64,000 nucleotides of DNA from Candidatus Purcelliella pentastirinorum (GCF_028748785.1 NZ_CP110496.1:248001-312000), one strand, 5' to 3'; positions 20,898-32,434 are shown, counted from the first letter of the stretch. A program made the numbers and translations. The notes: generated by a model not told the origin, from the letters alone.

Positions 20898-21655
20898 ATA
20901 AAAAAAACATAAAAGAAAATAATATAGATGGAATGATATTATTAGATAAAGAATATGGATTAAGTTCAAATAATAATTTACAACAAATAAAAAAAATATT
21001 AAAAATAAAAAAAGCTGGATATGTGGGTACATTAGATCCAATTGCAACAGGAATATTACCTATATGTATAGGAAAAACTACCAAAAAAACACAATACTTA
21101 GTTGAACAAAAGAAAAAATATTTAGTTATTGCTAAATTAGGTGAAAATACAAATACTTTTGATAAAGAAGGAATAATATTAAAAACTAGAAAAATAAATT
21201 TTTCAAAAAAAAAAATACAAAAAATAATAAATGATTTTCATGGAGAACAAATACAAAAACCACCAATATATTCGGCATTAAAATATAAAGGAAAACCACT
21301 ATATTATTACGCAAGAAAAAATATTAAAATTCCAATTAAAAAAAAAAAAATTTATATTCACAAAATAAAATTAATAAATTATAAAATAGATAAAATTAAA
21401 ATAAAAATAACCTGTTCAAAAGGAACATACATAAGATCAATAATAAATGAATTAGGTGAATTATTAAATTGTGGAGCACATGTAATCTTTTTAAGAAGAT
21501 TACAATTAGGAACGTATACTCTAAAAAATTCAATAAAATTAATAAGTATAAAAAATATAGTTACATCATATTATAAAAATAAAAACAACATAACATTAAA
21601 TATTCTTAATAAATTTAGAAAAGTATACTTTCCAGACAAAGAATTAAAATTTTAA
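20894..21655 (+). CDS. truB: TruB, tRNA pseudouridine-55 synthase
   Basis: TruB makes the pseudouridine at position 55 of the T loop in nearly all tRNAs. The catalytic Asp is residue 48 in GYVGTLDPIATGILP, the same number as in E. coli. Other family parts are KTTKKTQYL, QKPPIYSALKYKGKPLYYYARK and CSKGTYIRSI. At 253 residues it is about 60 shorter than E. coli TruB (314); the missing part is the C-terminal PUA domain. The shortened form keeps the catalytic domain. It overlaps rbfA by 4 bp. Confidence 0.95.
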   Translation: MNKKNIKENNIDGMILLDKEYGLSSNNNLQQIKKILKIKKAGYVGTLDPIATGILPICIGKTTKKTQYLVEQKKKYLVIAKLGENTNTFDKEGIILKTRKINFSKKKIQKIINDFHGEQIQKPPIYSALKYKGKPLYYYARKNIKIPIKKKKIYIHKIKLINYKIDKIKIKITCSKGTYIRSIINELGELLNCGAHVIFLRRLQLGTYTLKNSIKLISIKNIVTSYYKNKNNITLNILNKFRKVYFPDKELKF

Positions 21656-21726
21656 AATAATAAACTACATAATATAATAAAATAATTAAATTAAAAAATA
21701 AAATATAAAAACAGGATTATAAAATT

Positions 21727-21996
21727 ATGCCTTTAAATAAAGAAGAAAAATTTGAAATCATCAATAATTTTAAATTAAAAAACAAAGATACAGGATCAAG
21801 CAATATACAAATAGCATTATTAACAAAAAAAATAAATAAATTACAAAAACATTTTATCAAAAATAAAAAAGATAAACATAGTAAATATGGATTATTAAAA
21901 ATGATATCAAAAAGAAAAAAATTATTAAAATATATCAAAAAAAATAAAAATACAGAATATAAAAAATTAATAAAAATGTTAAAATTAAGACATTAA
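21727..21996 (+). CDS. rpsO: Ribosomal protein S15
   Basis: S15 binds the central domain of 16S rRNA and nucleates assembly of the platform. Its 89 residues match the family length. Recognisable parts are DTGSSNIQIALLTKKI, LQKHFIKNKKDKHSKYGL and ISKRKKLLKYIKK. The E. coli HKKDHHSRRGLL segment is KKDKHSKYGLL here. It lies between truB and pnp, as in E. coli, where S15 represses its own translation; no such structure can be judged from this A/T-rich leader. Confidence 0.96.
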   Translation: MPLNKEEKFEIINNFKLKNKDTGSSNIQIALLTKKINKLQKHFIKNKKDKHSKYGLLKMISKRKKLLKYIKKNKNTEYKKLIKMLKLRH

Positions 21997-22109
21997 AAAA
22001 AAAAAATAAAAAAAATATTAAATTTAAAAAATTATTTATATACAATACATGTATAAATTTTGATATAATATTCTAAAAACAACAACTTATAATATTAAAG
22101 GAATATGTT

Positions 22110-24182
22110 TTGTTAAACTCAACAATATCTAAATTTCAATATGGTCGTAATATTGTTACATTAGAAACAGGAACTATAGCAAGACAATCTTCGTCTTCAA
22201 TAATAGCTAGCATGGATGAAACAACTATATTAATCAGTATAGTTAATAAAAAAAACAATAAAAATGAACAAAATTTTTTTCCATTAACGGTACATTATCA
22301 AGAACGTGCATATGCAGCAGGACGTATACCAGGTAGTTTTTTTAGAAGAGAAGGAAGACCGAGTGAAAACGAAATATTAACTGGAAGATTAATAGATAGA
22401 CCAATTCGTCCTCTATTTCCAAATAATTATACAGATGAAATTCAAATTATCGCAACAGTAATTTCACTTAACCCACAAATAAACCCTGATATTATATCTA
22501 TAATAGGAACTTCAGCCGCATTACATTTGTCCAATATACCATTTAATGGGCCAATAGGAGCTGCTAGAGTTGGATATATAAATAACCAATATATTTTAAA
22601 TCCCACATATGATGAAATAAAAAAAAGTGATTTAAATTTAATTATATCAGGTACAAAAGATGCAGTGTTAATGGTAGAATCAACATCTAATTTATTAAAT
22701 GAAAGTAAAATATTAGATGCAATAATATTTGGACATAACGAACAAAAAAATGTAATTAATCAAATAAAGTCCTTAACAAAAAAATATGATAATAATAATT
22801 ACATTAAACCTGTAATAAATAATAATAAAGATTTATACTATCAAGTTAAAAAAAATGTCAAAAATAAATTAAAAATAGCGTACAACATAATAGAAAAACA
22901 AATAAGATTAAATAAAATTGATGAAATAAAAAATAAAATAATATCCAAATTAAATATTTTAAATAAAAAAATAAAAGAAAATGATATTTCAAATATTTTT
23001 AATAAAATAGAAAAAAAAATAGTAAGAAAAAATATTATAAAAAATAAAGTAAGAATAGATGGTAGAGAAAAAGACATGATCAGAGCACTAGATATACGAA
23101 CACATATATTACCTAGAACTCATGGATCAGCATTATTTACAAGAGGTGAAACACAAGCACTAGTAACAGTAACATTAGGTACAACACGTGATGCACAAAA
23201 TGTAGACGAATTACATGGTATGCATACAGACAATATATTATTTCATTATAATTTTTTACCATATTCTGTCGGAGAAATAGGTAAAATAGGAATACCTAAA
23301 AGAAGAGAAGTAGGTCACGGATGGTTAGCTAAAAATAGTATATTAGCTATAATGCCTAAACAAAAAGCATTTCCTTATACAATACGTATTGTATCAGAAA
23401 TAACTGAATCAAATGGATCATCATCTATGGCATCTGTATGCGGAGCATCATTAGCATTAATGGATGCAGGAGTTCCTATTAAGACAGCAATAGCAGGTAT
23501 AGCAATGGGTTTAATAAAGGAAAAAGATAAATATGTAATTTTATCCGATATTTTAGGAGACGAAGACCACTTAGGAGATATGGATTTTAAAGTAGCAGGA
23601 AGTAAAAATGGAATAACTGCCTTACAAATGGATATGAAAATAAAAAATATTACTTATGAGATCATAAAAATAGCTCTAAATAAAGCAAAACATGCTAGAA
23701 TACATATTATTAATGTAATGAATAAAGCAATCAATAAACCCAAAAATAATATTTCTATATATGCTCCTAGAATATATACAATGAAAATAAAACCAGAAAA
23801 AATAAAAAATATTATAGGTAAGGGTGGATCTATCATTAGAGAAATCACAGAAAAAACAGGTACTTCAATAGAAATAAAAGACAACGGAACAATAAAAATA
23901 GCTGCAAATAACGAAAAAAAAACTAAAAAAGCTATAAAGAGAATAAAAAAATTAACGCAAGAAATAGAAGTAGGAAATATTTATAAGGGGAAAATAACCA
24001 AAATAGTAGATTTTGGGGCTTTTGTCAAAATAGGAATGGGAAAAGAAGGATTAATACATATATCACAAATTTCAGAAAAAAGAATAAATAAAATTACAGA
24101 TCATTTACAAATAGGACAAGAAGTAAAAGTCAGAGTACTAGAAATTGATAGACATAATAGATTTCGTTTAAGCATGAAATAA
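22110..24182 (+). CDS. pnp: Polynucleotide phosphorylase
   Basis: PNPase is a 3'-5' phosphorolytic exoribonuclease and a component of the RNA degradosome. It has 690 residues (E. coli 711). Two RNase PH domains flank an all-helical linker, and the second holds the catalytic Asp residues in [19 protein letters not shown]. Then come KH ([17 protein letters not shown]) and S1 ([20 protein letters not shown]). It stops right after S1, lacking the short E. coli tail. I use TTG at 22110, since E. coli pnp also starts with TTG-Leu-Asn. An AAGGA ribosome site lies ten bases upstream. nlpI, which follows in E. coli, is gone. Confidence 0.98.
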   Translation: MLNSTISKFQYGRNIVTLETGTIARQSSSSIIASMDETTILISIVNKKNNKNEQNFFPLTVHYQERAYAAGRIPGSFFRREGRPSENEILTGRLIDRPIRPLFPNNYTDEIQIIATVISLNPQINPDIISIIGTSAALHLSNIPFNGPIGAARVGYINNQYILNPTYDEIKKSDLNLIISGTKDAVLMVESTSNLLNESKILDAIIFGHNEQKNVINQIKSLTKKYDNNNYIKPVINNNKDLYYQVKKNVKNKLKIAYNIIEKQIRLNKIDEIKNKIISKLNILNKKIKENDISNIFNKIEKKIVRKNIIKNKVRIDGREKDMIRALDIRTHILPRTHGSALFTRGETQALVTVTLGTTRDAQNVDELHGMHTDNILFHYNFLPYSVGEIGKIGIPKRREVGHGWLAKNSILAIMPKQKAFPYTIRIVSEITESNGSSSMASVCGASLALMDAGVPIKTAIAGIAMGLIKEKDKYVILSDILGDEDHLGDMDFKVAGSKNGITALQMDMKIKNITYEIIKIALNKAKHARIHIINVMNKAINKPKNNISIYAPRIYTMKIKPEKIKNIIGKGGSIIREITEKTGTSIEIKDNGTIKIAANNEKKTKKAIKRIKKLTQEIEVGNIYKGKITKIVDFGAFVKIGMGKEGLIHISQISEKRINKITDHLQIGQEVKVRVLEIDRHNRFRLSMK

Positions 24183-24243
24183 TCAAAATTATGTGAAATA
24201 TCAAAAAACACATCTAAATAAATAAAATTAAAAAATAAACAAT

Positions 24244-24266
24244 TATAAAAAAAATTTTTATATTTT
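24244..24266 (+). terminator. Candidate terminator after pnp
   Basis: An 8-bp A-T stem (24244-24251 with 24255-24262, 3-base loop) is followed by a T-rich stretch. It lies 62 bp after the pnp stop in the 216-bp gap before deaD. Being all A-T, it would be weak. Confidence 0.3.
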
Positions 24267-24398
24267 ATTTTAAATTTTTTTTATACCCTATATTATCCTC
24301 GTAAATAAAATATTTATTTTATATTTAAAAATTAAATACAATTAATAACATAAAACAAATAAAAGTATATCAATTTGATTAAAAGGAATAAATAATAA

Positions 24399-26051
24399 AT
24401 GAACAAAACAAAATTAACTTTTAACGATTTAAAATTAAACTCAAATATAATACAAGCATTAAAAGATATTGGGTATATTAAACCATCACCTATACAAATT
24501 GCATGTATACCAGAATTAATAAAAGGAAGAGATGTATTAGGAATAGCACAAACAGGAAGCGGAAAAACAGCAGCATTTGCATTACCATTTTTAAATAATA
24601 TAAATAAAAAAAAAAAAAATATACAAATATTAGTATTAACACCAACTAGAGAACTAGCAAAACAAATAACAAACTCATTTATGAAATTTGCAAAATATAT
24701 AAATAATATAAAAATAATATCTATTTATGGCGGGCAAAAATATGAAACACAATTATATCTATTACGTAATAAACCTCAGATAATTATTGGAACACCTGGA
24801 AGATTATTAGATCATTTAAAAAGAAAAACTATAAATTTATCCAAAACAAAAAAAATAATTATAGATGAAGCTGATGAAATGTTAAAAATGGGATTTATAG
24901 AAGATGTAGAAAAAATAATATCAAAAATAAAAAAAAGATACCAAATAGCATTATTCTCTGCAACCATGCCAAATAATATTAGAAATATTACATATAAATT
25001 TACAAAAAATCCTATAGAAATTAAAATAAAATCTAATATACAAAATATACCTGATATTAATCAAAATTACTGTATTATATACGGTCGTAAAAATGAAGCA
25101 TTATCAAGATTTTTAGAGATAGAAAAATATGAAGCAGTTTTAATTTTTGTTCGTACAAAAAATTCTACATTAAAAATGACAAGTTTTTTAGAAAAAAAAG
25201 GATATACATGTTCTCCATTAAATGGAGATATGAATCAAATTTCCAGAGAAAAAACTTTAGATAAATTTAAACAGGGATCATTAAATATCTTAATTGCCAC
25301 TGATATCGCAGCAAGAGGTCTAGATGTTAAACGTATAAATTTAGTGATAAATTACGATATTCCATTAGATCCTAAATCATATATACATCGTATAGGAAGA
25401 ACAGGTAGAGCTGGTAGAAAAGGAAAATCATTACTATTTGTAGAAAACAAAGAAAAACATTTATTAAATAACATAAAAAAAATAATAAAACTACCATTAA
25501 AAAAAATAGAATTACCTAAACCAGAATTATTAAGTTTACATAGACAAAACAAATTCATTAATAAAATACAAAAACAATTAAAAAGTAAAAATTTAGAAAA
25601 ATATCGTATTTTACTAACAAAATTACAAAAGGAAAAAGAAATAGATATAGAAACTTTCGCAACTATATTATTAATACTAGCACAAAAAGAAAAACCATTA
25701 TTATTATCATCAGACAATATTAAACATAAAAAAATAAATAAAATTTACGATAAATCAAAAAACAATTTAATGTATTTATATAAAATAAATTTAGGAATAA
25801 AAGATGGAGTAAAAATAAAAAAAATATTAAATGAACTAAAGAATAAAAATAATATTAAAAATAATGATATTGGAAGAATAAAAATATTTAAATCATATTC
25901 AACTATAGAATTATCTAAAAATATAAAAAGAAAAATAAAAAAAAATAAAAATAAAATAAAAATTATGAATAAAATAACTGAAATAAGATTATCAAAAAGA
26001 AGATATAAAAAAAACAATAAAAATAATAAATTAAAATTCAATTATTCATAA
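24399..26051 (+). CDS. deaD: DeaD, cold-shock DEAD-box RNA helicase
   Basis: DeaD (CsdA) unwinds RNA during large-subunit assembly and mRNA decay. It has 550 residues (E. coli 629). Helicase motifs are in order: Q motif GYIKPSPIQIACIP, AQTGSGKTAAF (about 46-56), PTRELAKQ, the DEAD box in IIDEADEMLKMGF (about 155), SATMP, and HRIGRTGRAGRKG. The C-terminal part (after about residue 400) is diverged and Lys/Asn-rich, and the E. coli RNA-binding extension is only partly recognisable. Its neighbour pnp is also an RNA-decay factor. An AAGGA motif precedes the start. Confidence 0.96.
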   Translation: MNKTKLTFNDLKLNSNIIQALKDIGYIKPSPIQIACIPELIKGRDVLGIAQTGSGKTAAFALPFLNNINKKKKNIQILVLTPTRELAKQITNSFMKFAKYINNIKIISIYGGQKYETQLYLLRNKPQIIIGTPGRLLDHLKRKTINLSKTKKIIIDEADEMLKMGFIEDVEKIISKIKKRYQIALFSATMPNNIRNITYKFTKNPIEIKIKSNIQNIPDINQNYCIIYGRKNEALSRFLEIEKYEAVLIFVRTKNSTLKMTSFLEKKGYTCSPLNGDMNQISREKTLDKFKQGSLNILIATDIAARGLDVKRINLVINYDIPLDPKSYIHRIGRTGRAGRKGKSLLFVENKEKHLLNNIKKIIKLPLKKIELPKPELLSLHRQNKFINKIQKQLKSKNLEKYRILLTKLQKEKEIDIETFATILLILAQKEKPLLLSSDNIKHKKINKIYDKSKNNLMYLYKINLGIKDGVKIKKILNELKNKNNIKNNDIGRIKIFKSYSTIELSKNIKRKIKKNKNKIKIMNKITEIRLSKRRYKKNNKNNKLKFNYS

Positions 26052-26170
26052 AATATTTTAAACTTAAAATAAAATCACAAATTAAAAAATAAATACATAA
26101 AATTTATTATTTATTTATTAAATTATACATAATTTAATAATAAATTTTATAATTAATAATAAAAAATAAA

Positions 26171-26737
26171 ATGAAAATAAAATATAATGCAAATAAATTT
26201 TACCATGGATTAAAAATTATTATAAACAACGAACCATATTCTATTGAAAATCAAGAATTCTTTAAACCAGGAAAAGGACAAGCAATCGTAAGAGTAAAAT
26301 TAAGAAAATTAAAAGATGGAAAACTAATAGAAAAAACCCTTAAATCTACTGATTCAGTAAGATCTGCAAATATATTAGATATAAATGCTATTTATTTATA
26401 TAATGATGCAAAAATATGGTATTTCATGAATAAATTTAATTTTGAACAAATAGCAATAAAAAAACAAATTTTAACAAACAAAATAAAATGGTTATCACCT
26501 AAAACTAAATATACAATAACTTTATGGAATAAAAATGCAATATCAATAAATATTCCTAATTTTATAAATTTAACCGTTATTGAAACAGAACCATGTAAAA
26601 ATGAAAATATAAACAAAAACACAAAAATCGCTAAATTAAATAACGGAATAAAAATAAAAATACCATTATTTGTAAAAAATGGAAATATTATTAAAATCGA
26701 CACTAGAAATGAAAAATATGTATCTAGAATAAAATAA
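26171..26737 (+). CDS. efp: Elongation factor P
   Basis: EF-P relieves ribosome stalling at polyproline stretches by entering the E site. Its 188 residues equal E. coli EF-P exactly, and it aligns without gaps: FYHGLKIIINNEPYSIENQEF, the modified-Lys loop KPGKGQAIVRVKLRK with the Lys at about position 34, KSTDSVRSANI, FVKNGNIIKIDTRNEKYVSRIK. The lysyl modification would need EpmA/EpmB, which are not in the window. YeiP, the paralogue, was considered and rejected because the loop and C terminus fit EF-P better. Confidence 0.95.
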   Translation: MKIKYNANKFYHGLKIIINNEPYSIENQEFFKPGKGQAIVRVKLRKLKDGKLIEKTLKSTDSVRSANILDINAIYLYNDAKIWYFMNKFNFEQIAIKKQILTNKIKWLSPKTKYTITLWNKNAISINIPNFINLTVIETEPCKNENINKNTKIAKLNNGIKIKIPLFVKNGNIIKIDTRNEKYVSRIK

Positions 26738-26995
26738 AACTTTATACTTTATATAAACAACAAAATATTAATAAATATTATATATATTAACTAATAAATT
26801 ATACTGATCACGTTCTAATAAATATAAAATATAAATAAAATATAAAATTTTAACTAAAATAATTAATAAATTGTACATAATAATTATAAAATAAAATTAA
26901 TAAATACAAAATACATAATAATATGTATTATATTAAATCTATTCAAAAAAATATAAATTTTATAAAAACTATTAAAAAATACTAAAATATAAAAA

Positions 26996-27334
26996 ATGAA
27001 AAAAATAAACAAAATAATAATATTATCAATTATTCTTTTATTAAATACATCATGTAAAAAACAAGACGAAATAAAAGGAACAATAAATAACTATACATAT
27101 TATTTAAAATCATTTGATTTAAAGAAATTAAAAACTCCTAAAAACATATATTTAATAATAAATAATAATATAAATTATCTAATTTCTATTAAAAAAAATA
27201 AAAATAAAATAGGAAAAGAATTAAATATATATCCTCCGCAAATATTATCAAAATTAAATTATAAAAATGATTTTTTTTCAAAAAAAATAAAAAAAACAAA
27301 AAAAATAGATAAAATTTTGAAAAAAAACAATTGA
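26996..27334 (+). pseudogene. bamC: Truncated BamC lipoprotein remnant
   Basis: The frame encodes 112 residues: a lipoprotein signal (lipobox LNTSC at about 16-20), then a segment resembling the BamD-binding N-terminal region of BamC. NNYTYYLKSFDLKKLKTPKN corresponds to GDEAYLEAAPLAELHAPAG, and GKELNIYPPQ to GKQLDIRPPAQ. E. coli BamC has 344 residues with two helix-grip domains. Here the frame ends before the first. From 27335 to about 27620 only short broken frames remain, one with DKKKSYRLKYKIILKK, which could come from the first helix-grip domain. So it is either decayed or reduced to its BamD-binding peptide. The assignment is by eye and tentative. Confidence 0.6.
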
Positions 27335-27726
27335 AGCTACAAAATACTATAAAATTAATATTAATAATATATCAATAAAAAATAAAATAAATAAATTAAA
27401 TACAAAATAAATAAATTAAATATTTTAGATAAAAAAAAATCTTATAGATTAAAATATAAAATAATATTAAAAAAATATACATAAACTCGTTTAAAATAAA
27501 ATATTTAAATAAAAAAAATTATAAAAAAGTAAAAACAAATATTATGAAAAATTAATACTTAATAAAACTTATAAACATTTTAAATTAATTAAAAAAATTA
27601 AAGATTATAAATAAAAAAATATATATAAAATTAAAAAAAAATTTTGTATTTTAAATATCACTAAAAAATGTTTAAATATCTATTTATAAATAAACAAAAA
27701 TTATAATTAAGAAAAATAAAAAATAT
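27335..27726 (+). other. Decayed sequence between the bamC remnant and nuoA
   Basis: About 390 bp with no intact gene. Short frames interrupted by stops show faint BamC-like pieces (around 27440-27480 and 27540-27615), suggesting the rest of bamC is eroding here. The nuo promoter should also lie in this stretch, but I cannot pick one out of the A/T background. Confidence 0.45.
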
Positions 27727-28101
27727 ATGTCATTCTTAACATATCTTACATTGACAATAATAATAAGTTTATTAATGTTATTATCTGGATGGATACTAGG
27801 TGGAAAATCTAATAATACAATAAACAAAAATTCACCATTTGAATCAGGTATGAATCCTATAGATAATAATAATATAAAAGTAAATATACAATTTTACAAA
27901 ATAGCAATATTTTTTATACTTTTTGATGTAGAAACAATATACTTATATACTTGGGTTTTATCAATAAAAGAAAATGGAATATTAGGATTAACAGAAATAA
28001 TGGTTTTCATTTTAATATTATTAATTGGATTATTATATATAATAAAGAAAAATGGGCTATTAATAAATTATAAAAATAAAAAAATACCAAGGGATTATTA
28101 A
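27727..28101 (+). CDS. nuoA: NuoA, complex I membrane subunit
   Basis: NuoA is a three-helix subunit at the junction of the membrane and peripheral arms of NADH:quinone oxidoreductase. It has 124 residues (E. coli 147), with shortened ends. Conserved are [17 protein letters not shown] (loop near the quinone channel) and the acidic helix [19 protein letters not shown]. It opens the complete nuoA-N operon, in E. coli order. One base separates it from nuoB. Confidence 0.96.
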   Translation: MSFLTYLTLTIIISLLMLLSGWILGGKSNNTINKNSPFESGMNPIDNNNIKVNIQFYKIAIFFILFDVETIYLYTWVLSIKENGILGLTEIMVFILILLIGLLYIIKKNGLLINYKNKKIPRDY

Positions 28102-28102
28102 A

Positions 28103-28756
28103 ATGGACTATACATTAATTAAAATAAAATCAAAATCAAATGATAAATACCCACTGGAAAAAAAATATAAAACAAAAGATCCATTAGATAATTTTAAACA
28201 AAATATATATATAGGTAAATTAAAAAAAATAATACACAACATAGTAAATTGGGGAAGAAAAAATTCTATTTGGCCATTTAATTTTGGATTATCTTGTTGT
28301 TATGTAGAAATGGTTTCATCTTTTACATCAATACATGATATATCAAGATTTGGGTCTGAGGTTTTAAGACCATCTCCTAGACAAGCAGATTTAATGGTTA
28401 TTGCTGGAACTGTTTTTTACAAAATGGTACCAATAATACAAAAATTATATGATCAAATGTTAGAACCTAAATGGGTCATCTCTATGGGAGCATGTGCTAA
28501 CTCGGGAGGAATGTATGATGTTTATTCGGTAATACAAGGAGTAGATAAATTTCTTCCAGTTGATATATACATACCTGGATGCCCTCCTAGACCAGAAGCT
28601 TATATACAAGCATTACTTTTACTAAAAAAATCAATTGGAAAAGAAAGAAGACCATTATCATGGTGTATAGGAGATCAAGGAATATATAAAATTAATTATA
28701 AAGCAGAACGTGTAAAAAAAAGAAAAAAAAGAATATCAAAAGAATACTTTAAATAA
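28103..28756 (+). CDS. nuoB: NuoB, complex I subunit with cluster N2
   Basis: NuoB carries the terminal [4Fe-4S] cluster N2, which hands electrons to ubiquinone. The 217 residues (E. coli 220) show the unusual adjacent cysteines in GLSCCYVEM, plus the other ligands in [12 protein letters not shown] and [10 protein letters not shown]. It is soluble, at the base of the peripheral arm. It follows nuoA by one base and precedes nuoCD by about 100 bp. Confidence 0.98.
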   Translation: MDYTLIKIKSKSNDKYPLEKKYKTKDPLDNFKQNIYIGKLKKIIHNIVNWGRKNSIWPFNFGLSCCYVEMVSSFTSIHDISRFGSEVLRPSPRQADLMVIAGTVFYKMVPIIQKLYDQMLEPKWVISMGACANSGGMYDVYSVIQGVDKFLPVDIYIPGCPPRPEAYIQALLLLKKSIGKERRPLSWCIGDQGIYKINYKAERVKKRKKRISKEYFK

Positions 28757-28857
28757 AAAATATATATTAAATAATATTTAATATACAAATAATATTGTTT
28801 AACTTAATTGAATAAAAAATTTTACTAAAAAATAAAAATTCGCAAAATAAACATATC

Positions 28858-30657
28858 ATGAAAAAAAATAAAAAAGATTATTATAACAATAAAAATAAAA
28901 TACAATCGAATAATAAAAACAATATACTTGAAACCTTAAAAAAAAAATTTCCAAATAAAAAATTTATTTTGCAAAAAAATCTAACAAATAGCATAACTAT
29001 ATGGATAAATCGCAAAGATTTAATAGATATAATATATTTTATTAAAAAAATAAATAAACCATACATAATGTTATATGATTTACACGGAATAGATGAAAGA
29101 TTAAGAATACATCGTAATAATTTACCACAAGCTGAATTTTGTGTATTCTATCACATTTTATTAATAAAACAAAATAAAGATTTAATATTTAAAATAGCAT
29201 TAAAAGAAAATGATTTAAAAATACCATCATTGACTAAAATATTTCTTAATTCAAATTGGTATGAAAGAGAAACATGGGAAATGTTCGGAATAAAATTTAC
29301 AGGACATCCAAATTTAACAAACATTTTAATGCCAAAAACATGGATAGGATATCCATTAAGAAAAAATCATCCATCTAGAGCGACGGAATTAGATTATTTC
29401 ATATTAACGAAAGAAAAAGAAAAATTAGAAATGTCATCATTAACATTCAATCCTAATGAATGGGGTTTAAAAAAAATAAATGATAAAAAACAAAACTATA
29501 TGTTTTTAAACTTTGGACCAAATCATCCTTCAGCACATGGAGTATTCAGAATAATATTACAACTATCAGGAGAAAAAATTATAAATTGTATACCAGATAT
29601 TGGTTACCATCACAGAGGAGCTGAAAAAATCGCAGAAAGACAAACATGGCATGGGTACATACCTTACACGGACAGAATAGAATATTTAGGTGGATGTATA
29701 AACGAAATGCCTTACATATTAGCAATAGAAAAAATAGCAAAAATAAAAGTACCTAAAAGAGCACAAATAATAAGGATTATGTTATCAGAACTATTTAGAA
29801 TTAACAGTCATTTATTATATATATCCACTTTTATACAAGATTTAGGTGCTATAACTCCTATTTTTTTAGCATTTACTGATCGTCAAAAAATATATAATAT
29901 TATTGAAGAAATTACTGGAGCAAGAATGCATCCAGCATGGTTTAGAATCGGTGGAGTGGCTAAAGATTTACCAAAAAATTGGAATAAATTACTAAAAGAA
30001 TTATTGATATGGATACCAAAAAGATTAAACATGTATATAAATGCATCATTAAATAATAAAATAATCATTAACAGATCGAAAGGAATTGCAAAATATAATC
30101 AAAAAGAAGCATTATCATGGGGCGTAACCGGATCAGGACTGAGAGCAACAGGCATTAATTTTGATATTAGAAAAAACAGACCATATTCAGGATATGAAAA
30201 TTTTGATTTTCAAATACCTATAGGAGACGGTACAAGTGATGCATATACACGTGTTATATTAAAAATGGAAGAATTATACCAAAGTTTAAATATATTAACA
30301 CAATGTCTTAATTATATGCCTGAAGGATTATATAAAGCTAAACATCCATTAACTACCCCCCCAATGAAAAATAAAACATTAAAACACATAGAAACATTAA
30401 TACATCACTTCTTACAAATGTCTTGGGGCCCAATTTTACCTCCAGAAGAATCATTACAAATGATAGAAGCTACTAAGGGAATAAATAGTTATTATTTAAT
30501 TAGTGACGGTAACGCAACAAGTTATAGAACAAGAATTAGAACACCAAGTTTCCCACATTTACAACAAATTCCATCCGTAATAAATGGAAGTTTAATATCA
30601 GATCTTATTGTATATTTAGGAAGTATAGATTTTGTTATGTCTGATGTGGATAGATAA
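28858..30657 (+). CDS. nuoC: NuoCD, fused complex I subunits C and D
   Basis: This is a single 599-residue protein joining NuoC (about residues 1-185, with [12 protein letters not shown] and GHPNL) and NuoD (about 200-599, with [35 protein letters not shown] and the C-terminal DFVMSDVDR). The fusion is the state known in E. coli and relatives, supporting an enterobacterial origin. NuoD forms the quinone-binding cavity with NuoB. It ends two bases before nuoE. The first 20 residues are low-complexity Lys/Asn. Confidence 0.98.
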   Translation: MKKNKKDYYNNKNKIQSNNKNNILETLKKKFPNKKFILQKNLTNSITIWINRKDLIDIIYFIKKINKPYIMLYDLHGIDERLRIHRNNLPQAEFCVFYHILLIKQNKDLIFKIALKENDLKIPSLTKIFLNSNWYERETWEMFGIKFTGHPNLTNILMPKTWIGYPLRKNHPSRATELDYFILTKEKEKLEMSSLTFNPNEWGLKKINDKKQNYMFLNFGPNHPSAHGVFRIILQLSGEKIINCIPDIGYHHRGAEKIAERQTWHGYIPYTDRIEYLGGCINEMPYILAIEKIAKIKVPKRAQIIRIMLSELFRINSHLLYISTFIQDLGAITPIFLAFTDRQKIYNIIEEITGARMHPAWFRIGGVAKDLPKNWNKLLKELLIWIPKRLNMYINASLNNKIIINRSKGIAKYNQKEALSWGVTGSGLRATGINFDIRKNRPYSGYENFDFQIPIGDGTSDAYTRVILKMEELYQSLNILTQCLNYMPEGLYKAKHPLTTPPMKNKTLKHIETLIHHFLQMSWGPILPPEESLQMIEATKGINSYYLISDGNATSYRTRIRTPSFPHLQQIPSVINGSLISDLIVYLGSIDFVMSDVDR

Positions 30658-30659
30658 TT

Positions 30660-31163
30660 ATGAAAAATATTAAAAAAAAAAAAAACAAAAAAGAAAATAA
30701 ATTAACAACAAAAGAAAAAAAACAAATTCAAGAAGAAAAAAAAAAATATAAAAATAAAAATTCAGTAATAATAGAAGCATTGAAAATTGTACAAGAAAAA
30801 AGAAATTGGATTTCTGATAAAATTATAATTGCTATATCAAAGGAAATTGAAGTATCGTACAATGATATAGAAGAAATTGCAACCTTCTATAGTCAAATTT
30901 TTAGAAAACCTGTCGGTAAACATATTATAAAATTCTGCGATAGTGTAGTATGTTATGTTAACGGGTATAAAGATATTCAAAAAAAAATTGAATACCATTT
31001 AAAAATCAAACCAGGAAATACGACAGAAGATAATTTATTTACACTATTACCAACATGTTGTTTGGGTAATTGTAATTTTAGTCCTACAATTATGATAGAC
31101 AAAGATATATATGGACCAGTAAATACAAATTCAGTCATTCAAATATTGGATAAATATTTATGA
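30660..31163 (+). CDS. nuoE: NuoE, complex I [2Fe-2S] subunit
   Basis: NuoE carries cluster N1a in a thioredoxin-like fold and is part of the NADH dehydrogenase module with NuoF and NuoG. The four ligands are in CDSVVC and LPTCCLGNC. It has 167 residues (E. coli 166). The N-terminal 30 residues are a Lys-rich, poorly conserved stretch. It overlaps nuoF by 4 bp, implying coupled translation. Confidence 0.96.
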   Translation: MKNIKKKKNKKENKLTTKEKKQIQEEKKKYKNKNSVIIEALKIVQEKRNWISDKIIIAISKEIEVSYNDIEEIATFYSQIFRKPVGKHIIKFCDSVVCYVNGYKDIQKKIEYHLKIKPGNTTEDNLFTLLPTCCLGNCNFSPTIMIDKDIYGPVNTNSVIQILDKYL

Positions 31164-32434
31164 AATTAAAAAAAAAAAATAATCAAACTCATCCATTAAC
31201 ATGGCGTATACGTAAAGACAAAAAACCAATATGGATTAAAGAATATTGTAAAAAAAAAGGATATAAAACAGCTGAAGCAACATTAAATAATATGAACTCT
31301 AAACAAATTATATTAATGATTAAAAATTCCGAATTAAAAGGAAGAGGTGGAGGAGGGTTTCCAACTGGTATAAAATGGGAATTAATGTCAAAAGTTAATA
31401 TTTCTAAAAGTAAATATATAATATGTAATGCAGATGAAATGGAACCTGGTTCATATAAAGATAAATTACTCATAGAACAACTACCTCACCTACTAATTGA
31501 AAGCATTATTATTGCTGCATTTGCATTAAAAGCACAACAAGGTTATATATTTTTAAGGGGGGAATACATTAAAGCTAACACAAATCTAAAAAAAGCAATA
31601 AAAGAAGCAATCAATGCTGGATTTATTGGAAATAAAATATTTAATACAAAATTTAACTTCAAACTTAATGTTCATATAGGGGCTGGAAGATATATTTGTG
31701 GTGAAGAAACCGCGTTATTAAATTCATTAGAAGGCAAACGAGCTATACCAAGACACAAACCACCATTTCCTGCATTAGTCGGGTTTTTAGGAAAACCCAC
31801 ATGTATAAACAATGTAGAAACATTATGCAATATACCTGGAATAATAAAATATGGAATAGAATGGTACAAGGGGTTATCTAAAAGTAACGATTATGGTACC
31901 AAAATGATGGGATTTTCAGGAAAAGTAAATAATCCAGGTGTTTGGGAAATGCCATTTGGAACAACAGCAAGAGAAATTTTAGAAAAATACGCAAAAGGAA
32001 TGCATAAAAAAATAAAATTAAAAGCATGGCAACCCGGAGGAGCAAGCACAGCATTGTTAACAGAAAAACATTTAGATACTCCAATGGACTTTACTAATAT
32101 CCTTAAAGCAGGAAGTCGACTAGGAACAGGAATAGCATTGGCCATTGACGATAAAATAAATATTTTATCATTAATAAAAAACATAGAAAAATTCTTCTCT
32201 AGAGAATCATGTGGTTGGTGTACTCCATGTAGAGAGGGTTTACCATGGATAGTAAAAATATTGAACAAATTAGAAAAAAAACAAGGAAATAAAAATGATA
32301 TAAAAATTCTCAAAGATATATGTTCGCATATCAAAAATGGAACAACATTTTGTGCTCATGCTATTGGAGCTATAACCCCATTACAAAGTGCAATTAAAAT
32401 TTTTTATCAAGAATTCGAATATAGTTTAAAATAA
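31160..32434 (+). CDS. nuoF: NuoF, complex I NADH- and FMN-binding subunit
   Basis: NuoF oxidises NADH, passing electrons to FMN and cluster N3. Key sites in its 424 residues (E. coli 445) are the NADH/FMN glycine-rich loop ELKGRGGGGFPTGIKW, the FMN-site acidic segment NADEMEPGSYKD, HIGAGRYICGEETALLNSLEG and the N3 cysteines in ESCGWCTPCREG and GTTFCAHA. It overlaps nuoE by 4 bp and is 39 bp before nuoG. Confidence 0.98.
   Translation: MKLKKKNNQTHPLTWRIRKDKKPIWIKEYCKKKGYKTAEATLNNMNSKQIILMIKNSELKGRGGGGFPTGIKWELMSKVNISKSKYIICNADEMEPGSYKDKLLIEQLPHLLIESIIIAAFALKAQQGYIFLRGEYIKANTNLKKAIKEAINAGFIGNKIFNTKFNFKLNVHIGAGRYICGEETALLNSLEGKRAIPRHKPPFPALVGFLGKPTCINNVETLCNIPGIIKYGIEWYKGLSKSNDYGTKMMGFSGKVNNPGVWEMPFGTTAREILEKYAKGMHKKIKLKAWQPGGASTALLTEKHLDTPMDFTNILKAGSRLGTGIALAIDDKINILSLIKNIEKFFSRESCGWCTPCREGLPWIVKILNKLEKKQGNKNDIKILKDICSHIKNGTTFCAHAIGAITPLQSAIKIFYQEFEYSLK

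Noticed and set aside
22841-23077. Lys/Asn-rich low-complexity stretches in pnp, infB, tyrS and rne as inserted domains
   Set aside because: They fit A-driven drift in linkers and surface loops, and flanking conserved motifs stay in register.
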